64,000 nucleotides of DNA from the NCBI RefSeq assembly GCF_947489255.1, contig NZ_CANLCY010000001.1, positions 620,001 through 684,000 of the forward strand, written 5' to 3'. This stretch comes from an uncultured Microbacterium sp. (GTDB lineage Bacteria; Actinomycetota; Actinomycetes; Actinomycetales; Microbacteriaceae). The notes beneath the pieces were generated by a model, which worked only from the letters and a program-made list of their open reading frames with translations, was not told the origin of the DNA and did not search any database. Shown one piece after another: positions 40,461 through 48,536 of this stretch (positions within the stretch are counted from its first letter, which is position 1; the number at the start of each line of letters is the position of its first letter). The translations under genes were made by a program, and so were the position numbers.

Positions 40461-40736
40461 ATGAGCGAATCGCCCGACCCCTGGACCGAGTTCGCGCGAG
40501 AGCTCGGAGTGCGACTTCTTCGCGCGCGGGCCGAGAAGCACCTGTCGCAGGAGCAGGTGGCGCACGCGGCCGGACTCGCGACCTTCACCTACCGCAAGCT
40601 CGAGAAGGGCGAGTCGAATCCGGGAACGGCCGCCAATCCGCGACTGCGCACGCTGGTCCTCCTCTCGGAGGTCCTCGGCATCCCGTTCCGCGACCTCGTC
40701 CCGACGCCTCCGGAGGGTCTCGCACCCGGGCGCTGA
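40461..40736 (+). CDS. Small XRE-family transcriptional regulator
   Basis: A 91-residue, single-domain helix-turn-helix protein: LGVRLLRARAEKHLSQEQVAHAAGLATFTYRKLEKGESNPGTAANPRLRTLVLLSEVLGI. It is typical of cro/C-type proteins that bind DNA as dimers. The start at 40461 is preferred because the eight-residue upstream extension is weak. A perfect inverted repeat lies just before. It sits between the two exopolysaccharide blocks and could regulate the divergent sugar-transferase gene. Confidence 0.85.
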   Translation: MSESPDPWTEFARELGVRLLRARAEKHLSQEQVAHAAGLATFTYRKLEKGESNPGTAANPRLRTLVLLSEVLGIPFRDLVPTPPEGLAPGR

Positions 40737-40827
40737 CGGCAGTGTCGGAGGTTCGAGGCAGACTGACGTCGTGCCCACCCACGTTCGGCCCGCCCACCCG
40801 GGCGGTCCTCTGAGAGAGGTGTGCGGC

Positions 40828-41163
40828 ATGGACCGACAAGAAGTCTTCGATCTCGAGTTCCGGCGCTGTGCGTTCGAGTGGTGCGCGACCGATCACGGTC
40901 GTACCGTGCACGCGGACGACGAGGACCATCGCAGCGAGGGAGTGGCGGTCGCCCTCCGCGTGCGCGCCGCGGCGAGCAGCGGTCCCGGTCGGCTCGACGA
41001 CTACGAGGTGGGCCTGCTTCGTCGGTCCGCCGACGACGAGACCTGGCTCGTCGTCGAAGCGCCCGGCGGGGTGTCGATCGCGATGTCTCGCGAGGCCGCA
41101 CGGGCCGTCGTGCACGCTGTCCGTGTCGACCGACACCTCCGCGCCTTCGTCGAAGAATCCTGA
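40828..41163 (+). CDS. Hypothetical protein, 111 residues
   Basis: A small mixed-charge soluble protein that starts MDRQEVFDLEFRRCAFEWCATDHGRTVHADDEDHRSEG. GAGAGG lies 8 bases before ATG 40828; an upstream in-frame GTG at 40771 is less likely. It has two early cysteines and several histidines, possibly metal-binding, but no family motif I know. Its stop is 10 bases from the convergent TatC gene stop. Confidence 0.6.
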   Translation: MDRQEVFDLEFRRCAFEWCATDHGRTVHADDEDHRSEGVAVALRVRAAASSGPGRLDDYEVGLLRRSADDETWLVVEAPGGVSIAMSREAARAVVHAVRVDRHLRAFVEES

Positions 41164-41172
41164 GCGGCCGCG

Positions 41173-41961
41173 TCAGAGCGCGCGGCGCGCTTTGCGCCGA
41201 TCGTGCATCGACGTCCACACGGCGGCCCCGAGGTAGAGCACGCAGAGGGGGAGGGCAACCAGCAGCATGCTCATGACGTCGGAGGCGGGCGTGACGATGG
41301 CGGAGAAGAAGATGATCACCACCAGGGCGATTCTCCACCCGCGGATGATCGTCCGCGCGCTCAGGACCCCCACGGCGTTCAGGGCGACGAGGGCCAGCGG
41401 TGAGACGAAGGAGATCCCGATGCCCACGATCAGCTTGAGCAGGAAGTCGAAGTACTGACCGGCCGTCAGCATGGTGGTCGACGCCGCCGGCGCGAAGCCC
41501 GCGAGCAGGTTCACGACCTGGGGGACGATCATCCACCCGAAGGTCACGCCCCCCAGGAAGAGGGGCACGGCCGCGCAGACGAAAGCGATGCCGATCCGCC
41601 GCTCCCGTGAGGTGAGTCCGGGCACCAGGAATGCCCACACCTGCCAGATCCACACCGGAGCGGCGAAGATGATCCCCAGCGTCAGGGCGATCTTGAAACG
41701 CAGGTCGAACGCCTCGCCCAGGCGGGTGAAGTTCAGAGTGGCGACGGAGGGGCCGTGCACGTGCGAGAGCGGTTCAGCGGCCGCTGCGATCACCACGTCC
41801 GACAGGAGGAACCCTGCGACGCCTCCGATCAGGATGGCGCCGGCCGCGATCATCAGCCGGCGCCGCAGCTCCGAAAGATGGGAGAGGAGGGGCATCGCCC
41901 CTCCTCTCCCATCCGACCGGATCCGGTCGCTCCGACGGCGCTCGCGCGCTTCCCGACTCAC
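41173..41961 (-). CDS. tatC: Sec-independent protein translocase TatC
   Basis: A 262-residue protein with six membrane helices. MPLLSHLSELRRRLMIAAGAILIGG is the TatC N-terminus (residue 23 on) and LTLGIIFAAPVWIWQVWAFLVPGLTSRERR is the conserved second-helix loop. TatC binds twin-arginine signals and with TatB forms the receptor. The GTG start overlaps the TatA stop by 4 bases. TatA, TatC and a TatB-like gene all lie within 2.3 kb. Confidence 0.92.
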   Translation of the reverse strand: MSREARERRRSDRIRSDGRGGAMPLLSHLSELRRRLMIAAGAILIGGVAGFLLSDVVIAAAAEPLSHVHGPSVATLNFTRLGEAFDLRFKIALTLGIIFAAPVWIWQVWAFLVPGLTSRERRIGIAFVCAAVPLFLGGVTFGWMIVPQVVNLLAGFAPAASTTMLTAGQYFDFLLKLIVGIGISFVSPLALVALNAVGVLSARTIIRGWRIALVVIIFFSAIVTPASDVMSMLLVALPLCVLYLGAAVWTSMHDRRKARRAL

Positions 41962-42197
41962 GCCGACGGCGATGTGCGCCCGCTCTCGGCGGCGCGATCG
42001 GTCACGGCGGGCGACGCGGCGGCCGCGGTGTCATCGCCGGGGGCGTCGGTCTCCTTGCTCTCGGTCCGGAGGATGCGAACGGACTCGCCGACGCTGCGCG
42101 CCAGCCCCGGCAGCTTCGACGCCCCGAACAGCAGCAGGACGACGGCGAGGATCAGCAGAAGATGCCAGCCGGAAAGTGCGTTGCCGAAGATTCCCAT
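41958..42197 (-). CDS. tatA: Sec-independent protein translocase TatA
   Basis: A 79-residue protein with one membrane helix (WHLLLILAVVLLLFG), a hinge FGASKLPGLARSVGESVRILRTE and an Ala/Asp/Thr-rich tail. This is the TatA pattern. It multimerises to let folded proteins cross. It overlaps tatC by 4 bases and they are a unit. Confidence 0.92.
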   Translation of the reverse strand: MGIFGNALSGWHLLLILAVVLLLFGASKLPGLARSVGESVRILRTESKETDAPGDDTAAAASPAVTDRAAESGRTSPSA

Positions 42198-42420
42198 GAG
42201 TTGACCTTTCGAGAAGTGTCCGTCCCTTCATGCTCGGGTCGACACGTGCGCGTCGCCCGTGATGCGATCGACAATCGCCCGACCTCAGCAGCGACTTCAC
42301 CAGCCCGGCGGTCGGAAGCGAAACGGCCCACCGGTGAGGCGCCACCTCGCAGCACGGCTTTACTGGTCTCCACCCCCGTGCCTCTCTTCGGCCGGGGAGG
42401 ACCGTGCCGGAGGAGACGAG
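42198..42420. other. Intergenic divergent region tatA / LMW phosphatase
   Basis: A 223-base divergent region. I see the tatA ribosome site (GAAAGGT) and the AGGAG of the phosphatase gene, but no clear promoter box, riboswitch or long repeat. Confidence 0.5.
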
Positions 42421-43086
42421 GTGATCGTGAGCACTGACCGCGTCCTGATCGTCTGCACCGCCAACGAAATCCGATCGGCGTTCGTCGCGGCCCTGCTCGC
42501 GTCCCGCGTCCCCGACGGGCACGGCGGTCGCCTGACGTTCGAAAGTGCGGGGACCCTCGCCCGACCGGGGACTCCTGCCGATGAGAAGGTGGTCGCTCTC
42601 GGGCGTACCTACGGACTGAACCTGGAGGGGCATCGCTCACGGCGTCTGGACGAGGGCGTCCTGCGCACGGGTGACACCGTCCTCTGCGCGGAGCGCGTGC
42701 ACCGTCGGACGGTGCTCGATCTGCGCCCCGACCTGATCTCATCGGTGTTCACCATCCGCGAGTTCTCCCACCTGGCGGAGACGGTCCACGGCCGGGCGAC
42801 GACATGGGCGGGGCTCGTCCATTCGGTGTCGCGTGCGCGGCTGAGCGCGCCGCCGCGCGACGCCGAGGAGGACGACATGCTCGATCCGGTCGGGGGCCCG
42901 GACGCCGCCTGGCTCGCTTTCGAACGGCAGGCGACGCAGGCGGTGTCGTCGATCCTCGCGGCCGTCGCGGCCCTCCCCGCCCTGACCGCCGGTGGGCGGT
43001 CCCCCGCGCAGCCCGCCACTCGTCGGGAATTCCGCCGCTTGCAGGAGAACGCCGTGCGGGACGCCGGTTCGGCACAGAGGAGCTGA
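42421..43086 (+). CDS. Low-molecular-weight protein-tyrosine-phosphatase-type protein
   Basis: A 221-residue protein. The active loop VCTANEIRSA contains C(X)5R (Cys12 to Arg18), as in LMW-PTPs and arsenate reductases, though the usual CxGNICRS is varied. A DP motif (MLDPVGGP) near residue 158 supplies the general-acid Asp. The protein is longer than the usual 150 residues because of an insert. AGGAG five bases before GTG 42421 fixes the start. In polysaccharide loci such enzymes remove phosphate from Wzc-type kinases. TatB follows 1 base after its stop. Confidence 0.82.
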   Translation: MIVSTDRVLIVCTANEIRSAFVAALLASRVPDGHGGRLTFESAGTLARPGTPADEKVVALGRTYGLNLEGHRSRRLDEGVLRTGDTVLCAERVHRRTVLDLRPDLISSVFTIREFSHLAETVHGRATTWAGLVHSVSRARLSAPPRDAEEDDMLDPVGGPDAAWLAFERQATQAVSSILAAVAALPALTAGGRSPAQPATRREFRRLQENAVRDAGSAQRS

Positions 43087-43087
43087 T

Positions 43088-43447
43088 GTGTTCGATCTCG
43101 GTATCGACAAGATGATCGTGGTGGCCGTCCTGGTCGGCCTGATCATGGGGCCCGAGCGGTTGCGCGAGCTCCGGCGGGCTCTCCCGCGCCACATCGGTCG
43201 CATCCACGCTCTGTATCAGCAGGGTCGCGCACAGGTGGTCGACGAGCTCGACGAGCTCGCGCCGGACTGGCGCGAATACGACCCGCGGGCTCTGCATCCG
43301 CGTCGCATCCTGAAAGACATCGCTGCAGGGACGACCGCGCCGCCGACCGCGGCGGCCGTTCCGGGCGAGCGTCCGGGTGAAACGACGGCGGCTCCCGAAC
43401 GAGGCGATGAGGACGCGCTCTGGACACCCCCGTGGGTGGGCCGATGA
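43088..43447 (+). CDS. tatB: TatB-like Sec-independent translocase subunit
   Basis: A 119-residue protein. VFDLGIDKMIVVAVLVGLIMGPERLRELRRALPRHIGRI matches TatB (MFDIGF... GPERLP), with a longer, more variable cytoplasmic part than TatA. GAGG lies 7 bases before GTG 43088. It is separate from tatA-tatC but only 0.9 kb away, divergent, and follows the phosphatase gene. It is assumed to pair with TatC from 41173. Confidence 0.8.
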   Translation: MFDLGIDKMIVVAVLVGLIMGPERLRELRRALPRHIGRIHALYQQGRAQVVDELDELAPDWREYDPRALHPRRILKDIAAGTTAPPTAAAVPGERPGETTAAPERGDEDALWTPPWVGR

Positions 43448-43569
43448 CCGCGGGCGAGGGCGAGCAGATGTCGCGGAAGCGGGCCGGCTCCCCGCCCGCG
43501 GAGACCGTTCCGGTTCCTCCGGCCGGCCCGCAGCCTCCGGTGGCCCCGCCCGGACCGGAAAGCGCCTGA
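43444..43569 (+). CDS. Small Pro-rich ORF coupled to tatB
   Basis: A 41-residue ORF, MTAGEGEQMSRKRAGSPP then a Pro/Ala/Gly tail. Its ATG overlaps the tatB stop (ATGA), which suggests coupled translation, but there is no ribosome site of its own. No family known. Confidence 0.4.
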   Translation: MTAGEGEQMSRKRAGSPPAETVPVPPAGPQPPVAPPGPESA

Positions 43570-43580
43570 CGCTCGGCCCC

Positions 43581-43639
43581 GCAGCGGTCCGATGGGGTCG
43601 GCGGGGTGCGGGAGTGTCGTCAGCGGGTCGGACCGCTGC
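43581..43639. terminator. Long inverted repeat, possible terminator
   Basis: GCAGCGGTCCGA (43581-43592) pairs with TCGGACCGCTGC (43628-43639) over 12 bp with a 35-base loop, located between the converging tatB unit and the small membrane-protein gene. No T-run. Confidence 0.5.
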
Positions 43640-43801
43640 TCACGACCGCACGGTCCCGGACAGACTCGGCGCCGCGGGTAGCGAACCCCGCACCGCTTCC
43701 GAATCCGCTCGGGCGATGACCCGACCGAGCCCGATGCCGGTGGCGAGGGCGGCAATCATCCAGATGGTGGCGGCGATGAGGACGAGGGCGAGAGCGAACA
43801 T
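43640..43801 (-). CDS. Small membrane protein, 53 residues
   Basis: MFALALVLIAATIWMIAALATGIGLG forms one membrane helix with an outside Arg/Ser tail. AAGGAG is 7 bases before ATG 43801, a good ribosome site. No family recognised. Confidence 0.6.
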   Translation of the reverse strand: MFALALVLIAATIWMIAALATGIGLGRVIARADSEAVRGSLPAAPSLSGTVRS

Positions 43802-43906
43802 GGGACTTCTCCTTCGGAGCCCGTCCACCGGTCGGTGGTGCGCTCACCGTACTGCCGCGGTGAGGCCGACATCGCAAGCGACGCGCCGACGAATCAGGCC
43901 GGCGCA

Positions 43907-45913
43907 TCATCGAGGTCGAGTGAACGTCCTCCGGACAATCCGCAGCAGCCCGAGGAAGCCGAACAGGCCGATGACCGCTCCGAGGACGGCGAACAGGGTC
44001 ACGGAGCCGCCGAGAACGGGACCGCCTCCCGCGATGACGAGGACGACCGCGATCACGACGGCCGCGATCGACACGAGCGTCGACGCCACCTCGGCCGTCA
44101 CGCGTCCGAGGATCCCGCTGACGTCGTTGCCGTCGTCGCTGCGGAGCGTGACGCCGATCGACCCCTTCTCGACGCCCGACAACAGGGCGTCGAGGCGCTG
44201 GGGCATACGTTCCAGGCGGGCGAGCGAGATGACGGCCTGTGCTTGGAGATCGGTGGCCATGCGCTTCGCGGACAACGTCCGGCGCAGCAGCGTCGGCATG
44301 AGGGGGAGAGCGCGCCCGACCATGTCGAAATCGTCGACGAGGACGCGGAGGCACCCCTCGAGGGTGGCGAAGCTGCGGAAGGCCGAGGCGAGCTCGCCGG
44401 GAAGGGCGATGTGGTGCTGGCGGATCACGTCGACCATGCGGGTGAAGATCGAGCCCTGGCCGTCGGTGCGCAGGTGCTCGGTCGTGAGCACGATTCCGAC
44501 GTCGTGGCGGAACGCATCCATGTCGAGGTCATCGGGGGGATCCACGATCAGCAGAAGGGCATCGGTGGCGGCGACGTCGTTCTCGCTCAGGGCGGCCAGG
44601 AGGAGCGCGGTCATGTGCTGTCGGCGGCTGCGTTCGATGATGCCGACCGCGCCGAAGTCGATGAGTCCGAGAGTCCCGTCTCTTTTGAGCAGCACGTTGC
44701 CGGGGTGCAGGTCGGCGTGGAACACGCCGTACACCAGGATCTGCTCGATGACCGTCGACATCAGCGTCTGAGCGAGACGGTCGCGATCCTCGGCGGAGAA
44801 CGTGGCGAGGCGGTCGACACTGTCGCTCAGCGCCGCGCCGTCGACGAGGTCCATCGTGAGGACGCGTTGTCCCGAGGCGGCCTCGAAGACCCTCGGAGCC
44901 GTCACGACGCCGCGGCGCGACGGCTCCGCGCGGTCGATGAGGTCGAGAGTGGAATGGATCATGCGGGTGTTGCGAGCTTCGATCCGGTAGTCCAACTCCT
45001 CCACGAGTGTGCTCGTGAACCCGCGGGCGACCGATTCGATGCGCAGGTCGCGGCCCACCCGCGTGCGCATCTCGGCCCGGTGCGCCAGACGGCCGATGAT
45101 GTCGGCATCCGCTTCGACCTGAGCGCGCGCGGCGGGACGCTGCACCTTCACGACGACGGGGGTTCCGTCGCGCAGGACGGCGCGATGCACCTGCGCCACG
45201 GAGGCGGCGGCGAGGGGGACCGGATCCACCTGCGCGTAGATCTCGTCGATGGCCGTGCCCAGGTCGTCTTCGATGACCGCTCGCACGGTTTCCCACGCCA
45301 GCGTCGTGGCGTTGGTCTGGAGGGATGACAGGGCGGTGAGGTACGGCTCGGGGATGAGGTCGCGGCGCGTGGAGAGGACCTGGCCCAGCTTGACGAAGCT
45401 CACCCCCGCGTCGTTGATGGTCGCGACGATCGCATTCGCGCGTTCCTCGGAGGTGCTGAGTTGTTCCTCGACGCGCGCGCGGCCGCCGTGGAACAGCCAT
45501 CCCACGCCGTGTCGGGACGCGATCGTCAGGATCTCGAGATAGCGGCGGGTGCGCTTGCGCTGGCGGAGCGCGGCACGGACGAGGTCGATGGGGTTGGGGA
45601 GAGGGCGCGTGGGGAAGATCGCCTCGCTCGCGACGAGCGCCGCGACGCCGAGGGCGAAGACCCACGCGAGCGACAGGGCGATGAGCCCGATCCACAGCCA
45701 TGCGTCGTTCGCTTCGACGACGGCGTTCGTGTCGATGAGGTCGGTCTGACCGAGCGTCCACTGGGCGGATGGCACGCCGAGGAAGAACACGAGGAGCCCG
45801 ACGACGATGCTGCGCGGCCACCCGACCGCGGTCCCGAGGATGCGCCGGGCGACGAACCCGACGAGTACCGCCGAGACGACGGCGGATATCGAGATCAGGA
45901 TGGTGGCCCCCAC
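43907..45913 (-). CDS. ABC1/UbiB-family atypical kinase, membrane-anchored
   Basis: A 668-residue protein. Three N-terminal membrane helices are followed by the UbiB/ABC1 kinase-like domain: FVKLGQVLSTRRDLIP (the KxGQ motif), AAASVAQVHRAVLRDGTPVVVKVQRP, VYGVFHADLHPGNVLL (HxDxxxxN) and LIDFGAVG (DFG). Two membrane helices close it (about 608-655). Members support quinone or lipid handling and have ATPase rather than protein-kinase activity. Actinobacteria use menaquinone, so the exact role is unclear. The start is GTG 45913. Confidence 0.9.
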   Translation of the reverse strand: MGATILISISAVVSAVLVGFVARRILGTAVGWPRSIVVGLLVFFLGVPSAQWTLGQTDLIDTNAVVEANDAWLWIGLIALSLAWVFALGVAALVASEAIFPTRPLPNPIDLVRAALRQRKRTRRYLEILTIASRHGVGWLFHGGRARVEEQLSTSEERANAIVATINDAGVSFVKLGQVLSTRRDLIPEPYLTALSSLQTNATTLAWETVRAVIEDDLGTAIDEIYAQVDPVPLAAASVAQVHRAVLRDGTPVVVKVQRPAARAQVEADADIIGRLAHRAEMRTRVGRDLRIESVARGFTSTLVEELDYRIEARNTRMIHSTLDLIDRAEPSRRGVVTAPRVFEAASGQRVLTMDLVDGAALSDSVDRLATFSAEDRDRLAQTLMSTVIEQILVYGVFHADLHPGNVLLKRDGTLGLIDFGAVGIIERSRRQHMTALLLAALSENDVAATDALLLIVDPPDDLDMDAFRHDVGIVLTTEHLRTDGQGSIFTRMVDVIRQHHIALPGELASAFRSFATLEGCLRVLVDDFDMVGRALPLMPTLLRRTLSAKRMATDLQAQAVISLARLERMPQRLDALLSGVEKGSIGVTLRSDDGNDVSGILGRVTAEVASTLVSIAAVVIAVVLVIAGGGPVLGGSVTLFAVLGAVIGLFGFLGLLRIVRRTFTRPR

Positions 45914-45934
45914 GGGGTCAGCGTAGTCGTCTGC

Positions 45935-46111
45935 TCAGCAGATCCGGGGAAGAGCGCATTCGCCGCATCGCCACCACGCGAGCCCGTCGCGCGAAGAGTG
46001 CGGACGCATCGTCAGGGAACAGGCGGGGCAATTCGGCGCGAAGCCGACCAGCAGGTCGTCGTCGTCGAATCGCCCGCGCTCTCGCGGCGGATCGTCAAGG
46101 GGCAGGTGCAT
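45935..46111 (-). CDS. Small zinc-ribbon protein
   Basis: A 58-residue protein, MHLPLDDPPRERGRFDDDDLLVGF then CPAC-x18-CGEC, a zinc-ribbon pattern, with one more Cys at the end. AGGAGG stands 4 bases before ATG 46111. Function unknown; probably binds a metal or another protein. Confidence 0.65.
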   Translation of the reverse strand: MHLPLDDPPRERGRFDDDDLLVGFAPNCPACSLTMRPHSSRDGLAWWRCGECALPRIC

Positions 46112-46133
46112 GGTTCCTCCTGGGAGGCATCTT

Positions 46134-46147
46134 CGCATGCGCATGCG
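46134..46147. promoter_or_regulatory. Perfect 14-bp palindrome
   Basis: CGCATGCGCATGCG is fully self-complementary and lies 22 bases upstream of the zinc-ribbon start, between it and the next gene's stop. It could be an operator, or a chance feature of GC-rich DNA. Confidence 0.4.
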
Positions 46148-46177
46148 TCGTTGTGGCGTGTCATCCACAGGGGTGCG

Positions 46178-46585
46178 TCAGCTGCCCCCACCGAGCCGCT
46201 GCACGAGCTGTTCGACGACCGCACCGAGGTCTCCCACGCGGTCGACGGAGCCCACGACGACGGCGATGAGCGGGAACGCGGTCACGACGATCGCCACCAC
46301 CACCGCCGTCGCCGAGAGGGCCCACGCCGCGGGGGCGCGGCGGCGCGTGACCGACCCCGCCAGCAAGGCGACGATGGCGAGCAGTCCGATGAGCGCGACC
46401 GCGGTCACGCCCAGCACGGGGAACGGCACCAACCCGGCGGTGCTCGCCGTCGCGCCCGCGAGGAAGGTCACGAGGGGGAGGAAGCCCAGCAGCACGATGA
46501 GCGCGATGACCACGCCACCGGTCATCGCGGCGGCGGCGCTGCGGCGCGAACGGATCACCGTTTTGCTCGAAGAGATACGGCTCAT
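46178..46585 (-). CDS. Small multipass membrane protein
   Basis: A 135-residue protein with four hydrophobic helices. AAGGAG 5 bases before ATG 46585 fixes the start. No family recognised. It follows, on the same strand, the gene at 46624-46848 with 38 bases between. Confidence 0.6.
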   Translation of the reverse strand: MSRISSSKTVIRSRRSAAAAMTGGVVIALIVLLGFLPLVTFLAGATASTAGLVPFPVLGVTAVALIGLLAIVALLAGSVTRRRAPAAWALSATAVVVAIVVTAFPLIAVVVGSVDRVGDLGAVVEQLVQRLGGGS

Positions 46586-46623
46586 GAGACTCCTTCCCGG
46601 TCGGTCGGACTGCGCTGCCCGGG

Positions 46624-46848
46624 TCAGGAGCGCAGGTCGTGCAGGGTGCGGTGTGCGCGCTTGCGCGCAGCGCGAGCGGCTTTCTTCGCCGCCTTGTGCC
46701 GACGACGGCGGGCCTTGGGGTCGTCCCACAACCGGACGATCTGGTGCCCGACGGACTCCCGCTTCTTGACCTGCACACGCGGGGTGCGGGTCCCCACGAC
46801 GTAGGCGATGAGCGCGACGGCGCCGATCAGGATGATCTTGTTGCGCAT
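46624..46848 (-). CDS. Small single-helix basic membrane protein
   Basis: A 74-residue protein: one N-terminal membrane helix (KIILIGAVALIAYVVG) and a very basic cytoplasmic tail (RRRRHKAAKKAARAARKRAHR). AAGGAGG lies 6 bases before ATG 46848. Possibly binds anionic surfaces; function unknown. Confidence 0.65.
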   Translation of the reverse strand: MRNKIILIGAVALIAYVVGTRTPRVQVKKRESVGHQIVRLWDDPKARRRRHKAAKKAARAARKRAHRTLHDLRS

Positions 46849-47086
46849 GGCATCCTCCTTCTGCACGGGGTCCGGCGGTGATCCGCAGCGGACCGTCACT
46901 ACGCAGACGCGTGGAGGGGAGGATTCGTCACGCGGGTCGGAGAGAACTTCGGTTCGTCCCCCGACGACCACGACCCCGGCGCCGCTCCCACGTCGATCCA
47001 GCGGGAGCGCCGGACTCGGTCGTCGGCCCGTCGGAGCAGAGTCTCTCGGGATGACGATCCGCGGCGGGATGCTGCTCCGCGAGCGA

Positions 47087-47116
47087 CGAACGCCCCGGCC
47101 GGAGCCGGGGCGTTCG
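47087..47116 (-). terminator. Intrinsic terminator of the UDP-glucose dehydrogenase gene
   Basis: A perfect 13-bp stem around GAACGCCCCGGC with a CGGA loop, 18 bases after the stop at 47135. The other 46849-47134 bases hold no gene I can support. Confidence 0.85.
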
Positions 47117-47134
47117 CGATGACGGAGGGGATGG

Positions 47135-48460
47135 TCAGGGGCGACCCATGCCGAAGTACGACCAGCCCGCGGCGCGCCACGCGACGGGATCGAGGCAGTT
47201 GCGTCCGTCGACGACGACGTGCCCTCGGGTCAGCGAGGCCGCGTGTTCGGGCGACAGTTCACGACGGTACTCGTCCCACTCCGTCACGACGATGACCGCG
47301 TCCGCGTCGCGGAGCGTCTCGTCGAGGTCGGTCTCGTACGTGAGCTGGGGGTGGATGCGACGGGCGTTCTCGATCGCAGCAGGATCGGTCAGGACGACGT
47401 GCGCTCCGAGGCCGTGCAGGCGCACGGCGACGTCGAGGGCGGGGGAGTCGCGGATGTCGTCGCTGTGGGGCTTGAAGGCGGCCCCCAGGACGGCGACCTT
47501 CTTCTCGAACACGCTGCCCCCGAGGGCGTCGGTCGTCAGCTCGACGGCGCGGTCGCGACGGCGGAGGTTGATGGCGTCGATCTCGCGGAGGAAGGCGACG
47601 GACTCCCCGCGTCCGAGCTCTTCGGCCCGCGCGGAGAAGGCGCGGATGTCCTTGGGGAGGCATCCGCCGCCGAAGCCGATGCCGGCGCCGAGGAAGCGGC
47701 GGCCGATGCGCGCGTCGTGCCCGATGGCGTCGGCCAGGGTGGTGACGTCGGCACCGGTGACCTCGGCGATCTCGGCGATGGCGTTGATGAAGCTGATCTT
47801 GGTCGCGAGGAACGCGTTCGCCGAGACCTTCACCAGCTCGGCCGTCGCGTAGTCGGTGACGATGAAGGGCGTGCCCTTCGCGATCGAGGGGTGGTAGACC
47901 TCGCGCAGGACGTCGGCGGTGCGCTCGCCCTCGGCGGTGGGCTTGCCGTCCTCGGACGGGACGCCGGCGACGAGGCGGTCGGGGTCGACCGTGTCCTGGA
48001 CGGCCCAGCCCTCGCGCAGGAACTCCGGGTTCCAGACGAGCACGGCGCCGCGCTCGGCCACGCGCGGGGCGAGGCGTGCGGCGGTTCCCACCGGCACGGT
48101 CGACTTGCCGGCGACGATGTCTCCGTCGCTGAGGAAGGGGAGGAGCCCGTCGACGGCGGCATCGACGTAGGTCAGGTCGGCGGCGTGGCCACCGGCCTGC
48201 TGCGGCGTTCCGACGCCGACGAAGTGCACCTTCGCGCCCTGCGCAGCGGACATGTCGGTGGTGAACGACAGGCGGCCGGAGGCGATGCCCTCCGTGAGGA
48301 TCTCCTGGAGACCGGGCTCGAAGAACGGCGCCTCGCCCTTGGACAAAGAGGCGATCTTGCGCTCGTCGACATCGATGCCGACCACCTCGTGCCCGATCGA
48401 CGCCATCGCAGCCGCGTGCACGGCTCCCAGGTACCCGCAACCCACTACAGACAAACGCAC
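47135..48460 (-). CDS. UDP-glucose 6-dehydrogenase family protein
   Basis: A 441-residue nucleotide-sugar dehydrogenase. N-terminal NAD site GCGYLGAVHAAAMAS; catalytic Cys in GFGGGCLPKD; C-terminal UDP-binding domain with VAVLGAAFKPHSDDIRDSPAL. It makes UDP-glucuronate from UDP-glucose by two NAD oxidations. Product use: acidic sugar of the exopolysaccharide assembled here. GTG 48460 with AAAGG 8 bases upstream. It follows the second sugar transferase on the same strand. Confidence 0.93.
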   Translation of the reverse strand: MRLSVVGCGYLGAVHAAAMASIGHEVVGIDVDERKIASLSKGEAPFFEPGLQEILTEGIASGRLSFTTDMSAAQGAKVHFVGVGTPQQAGGHAADLTYVDAAVDGLLPFLSDGDIVAGKSTVPVGTAARLAPRVAERGAVLVWNPEFLREGWAVQDTVDPDRLVAGVPSEDGKPTAEGERTADVLREVYHPSIAKGTPFIVTDYATAELVKVSANAFLATKISFINAIAEIAEVTGADVTTLADAIGHDARIGRRFLGAGIGFGGGCLPKDIRAFSARAEELGRGESVAFLREIDAINLRRRDRAVELTTDALGGSVFEKKVAVLGAAFKPHSDDIRDSPALDVAVRLHGLGAHVVLTDPAAIENARRIHPQLTYETDLDETLRDADAVIVVTEWDEYRRELSPEHAASLTRGHVVVDGRNCLDPVAWRAAGWSYFGMGRP

Positions 48461-48536
48461 GATCAGAGCCTTTCAGATACACATCGACACGACCCGGACA
48501 CGCCGGTTCGCGGACCCGCGAGGGAGCGCAGGATTC

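Noticed and set aside
42198..42420. Possible riboswitch in the tatA/phosphatase divergent region
   Set aside because: Scanned by eye for c-di-GMP and other classes; no consistent conserved core was found.
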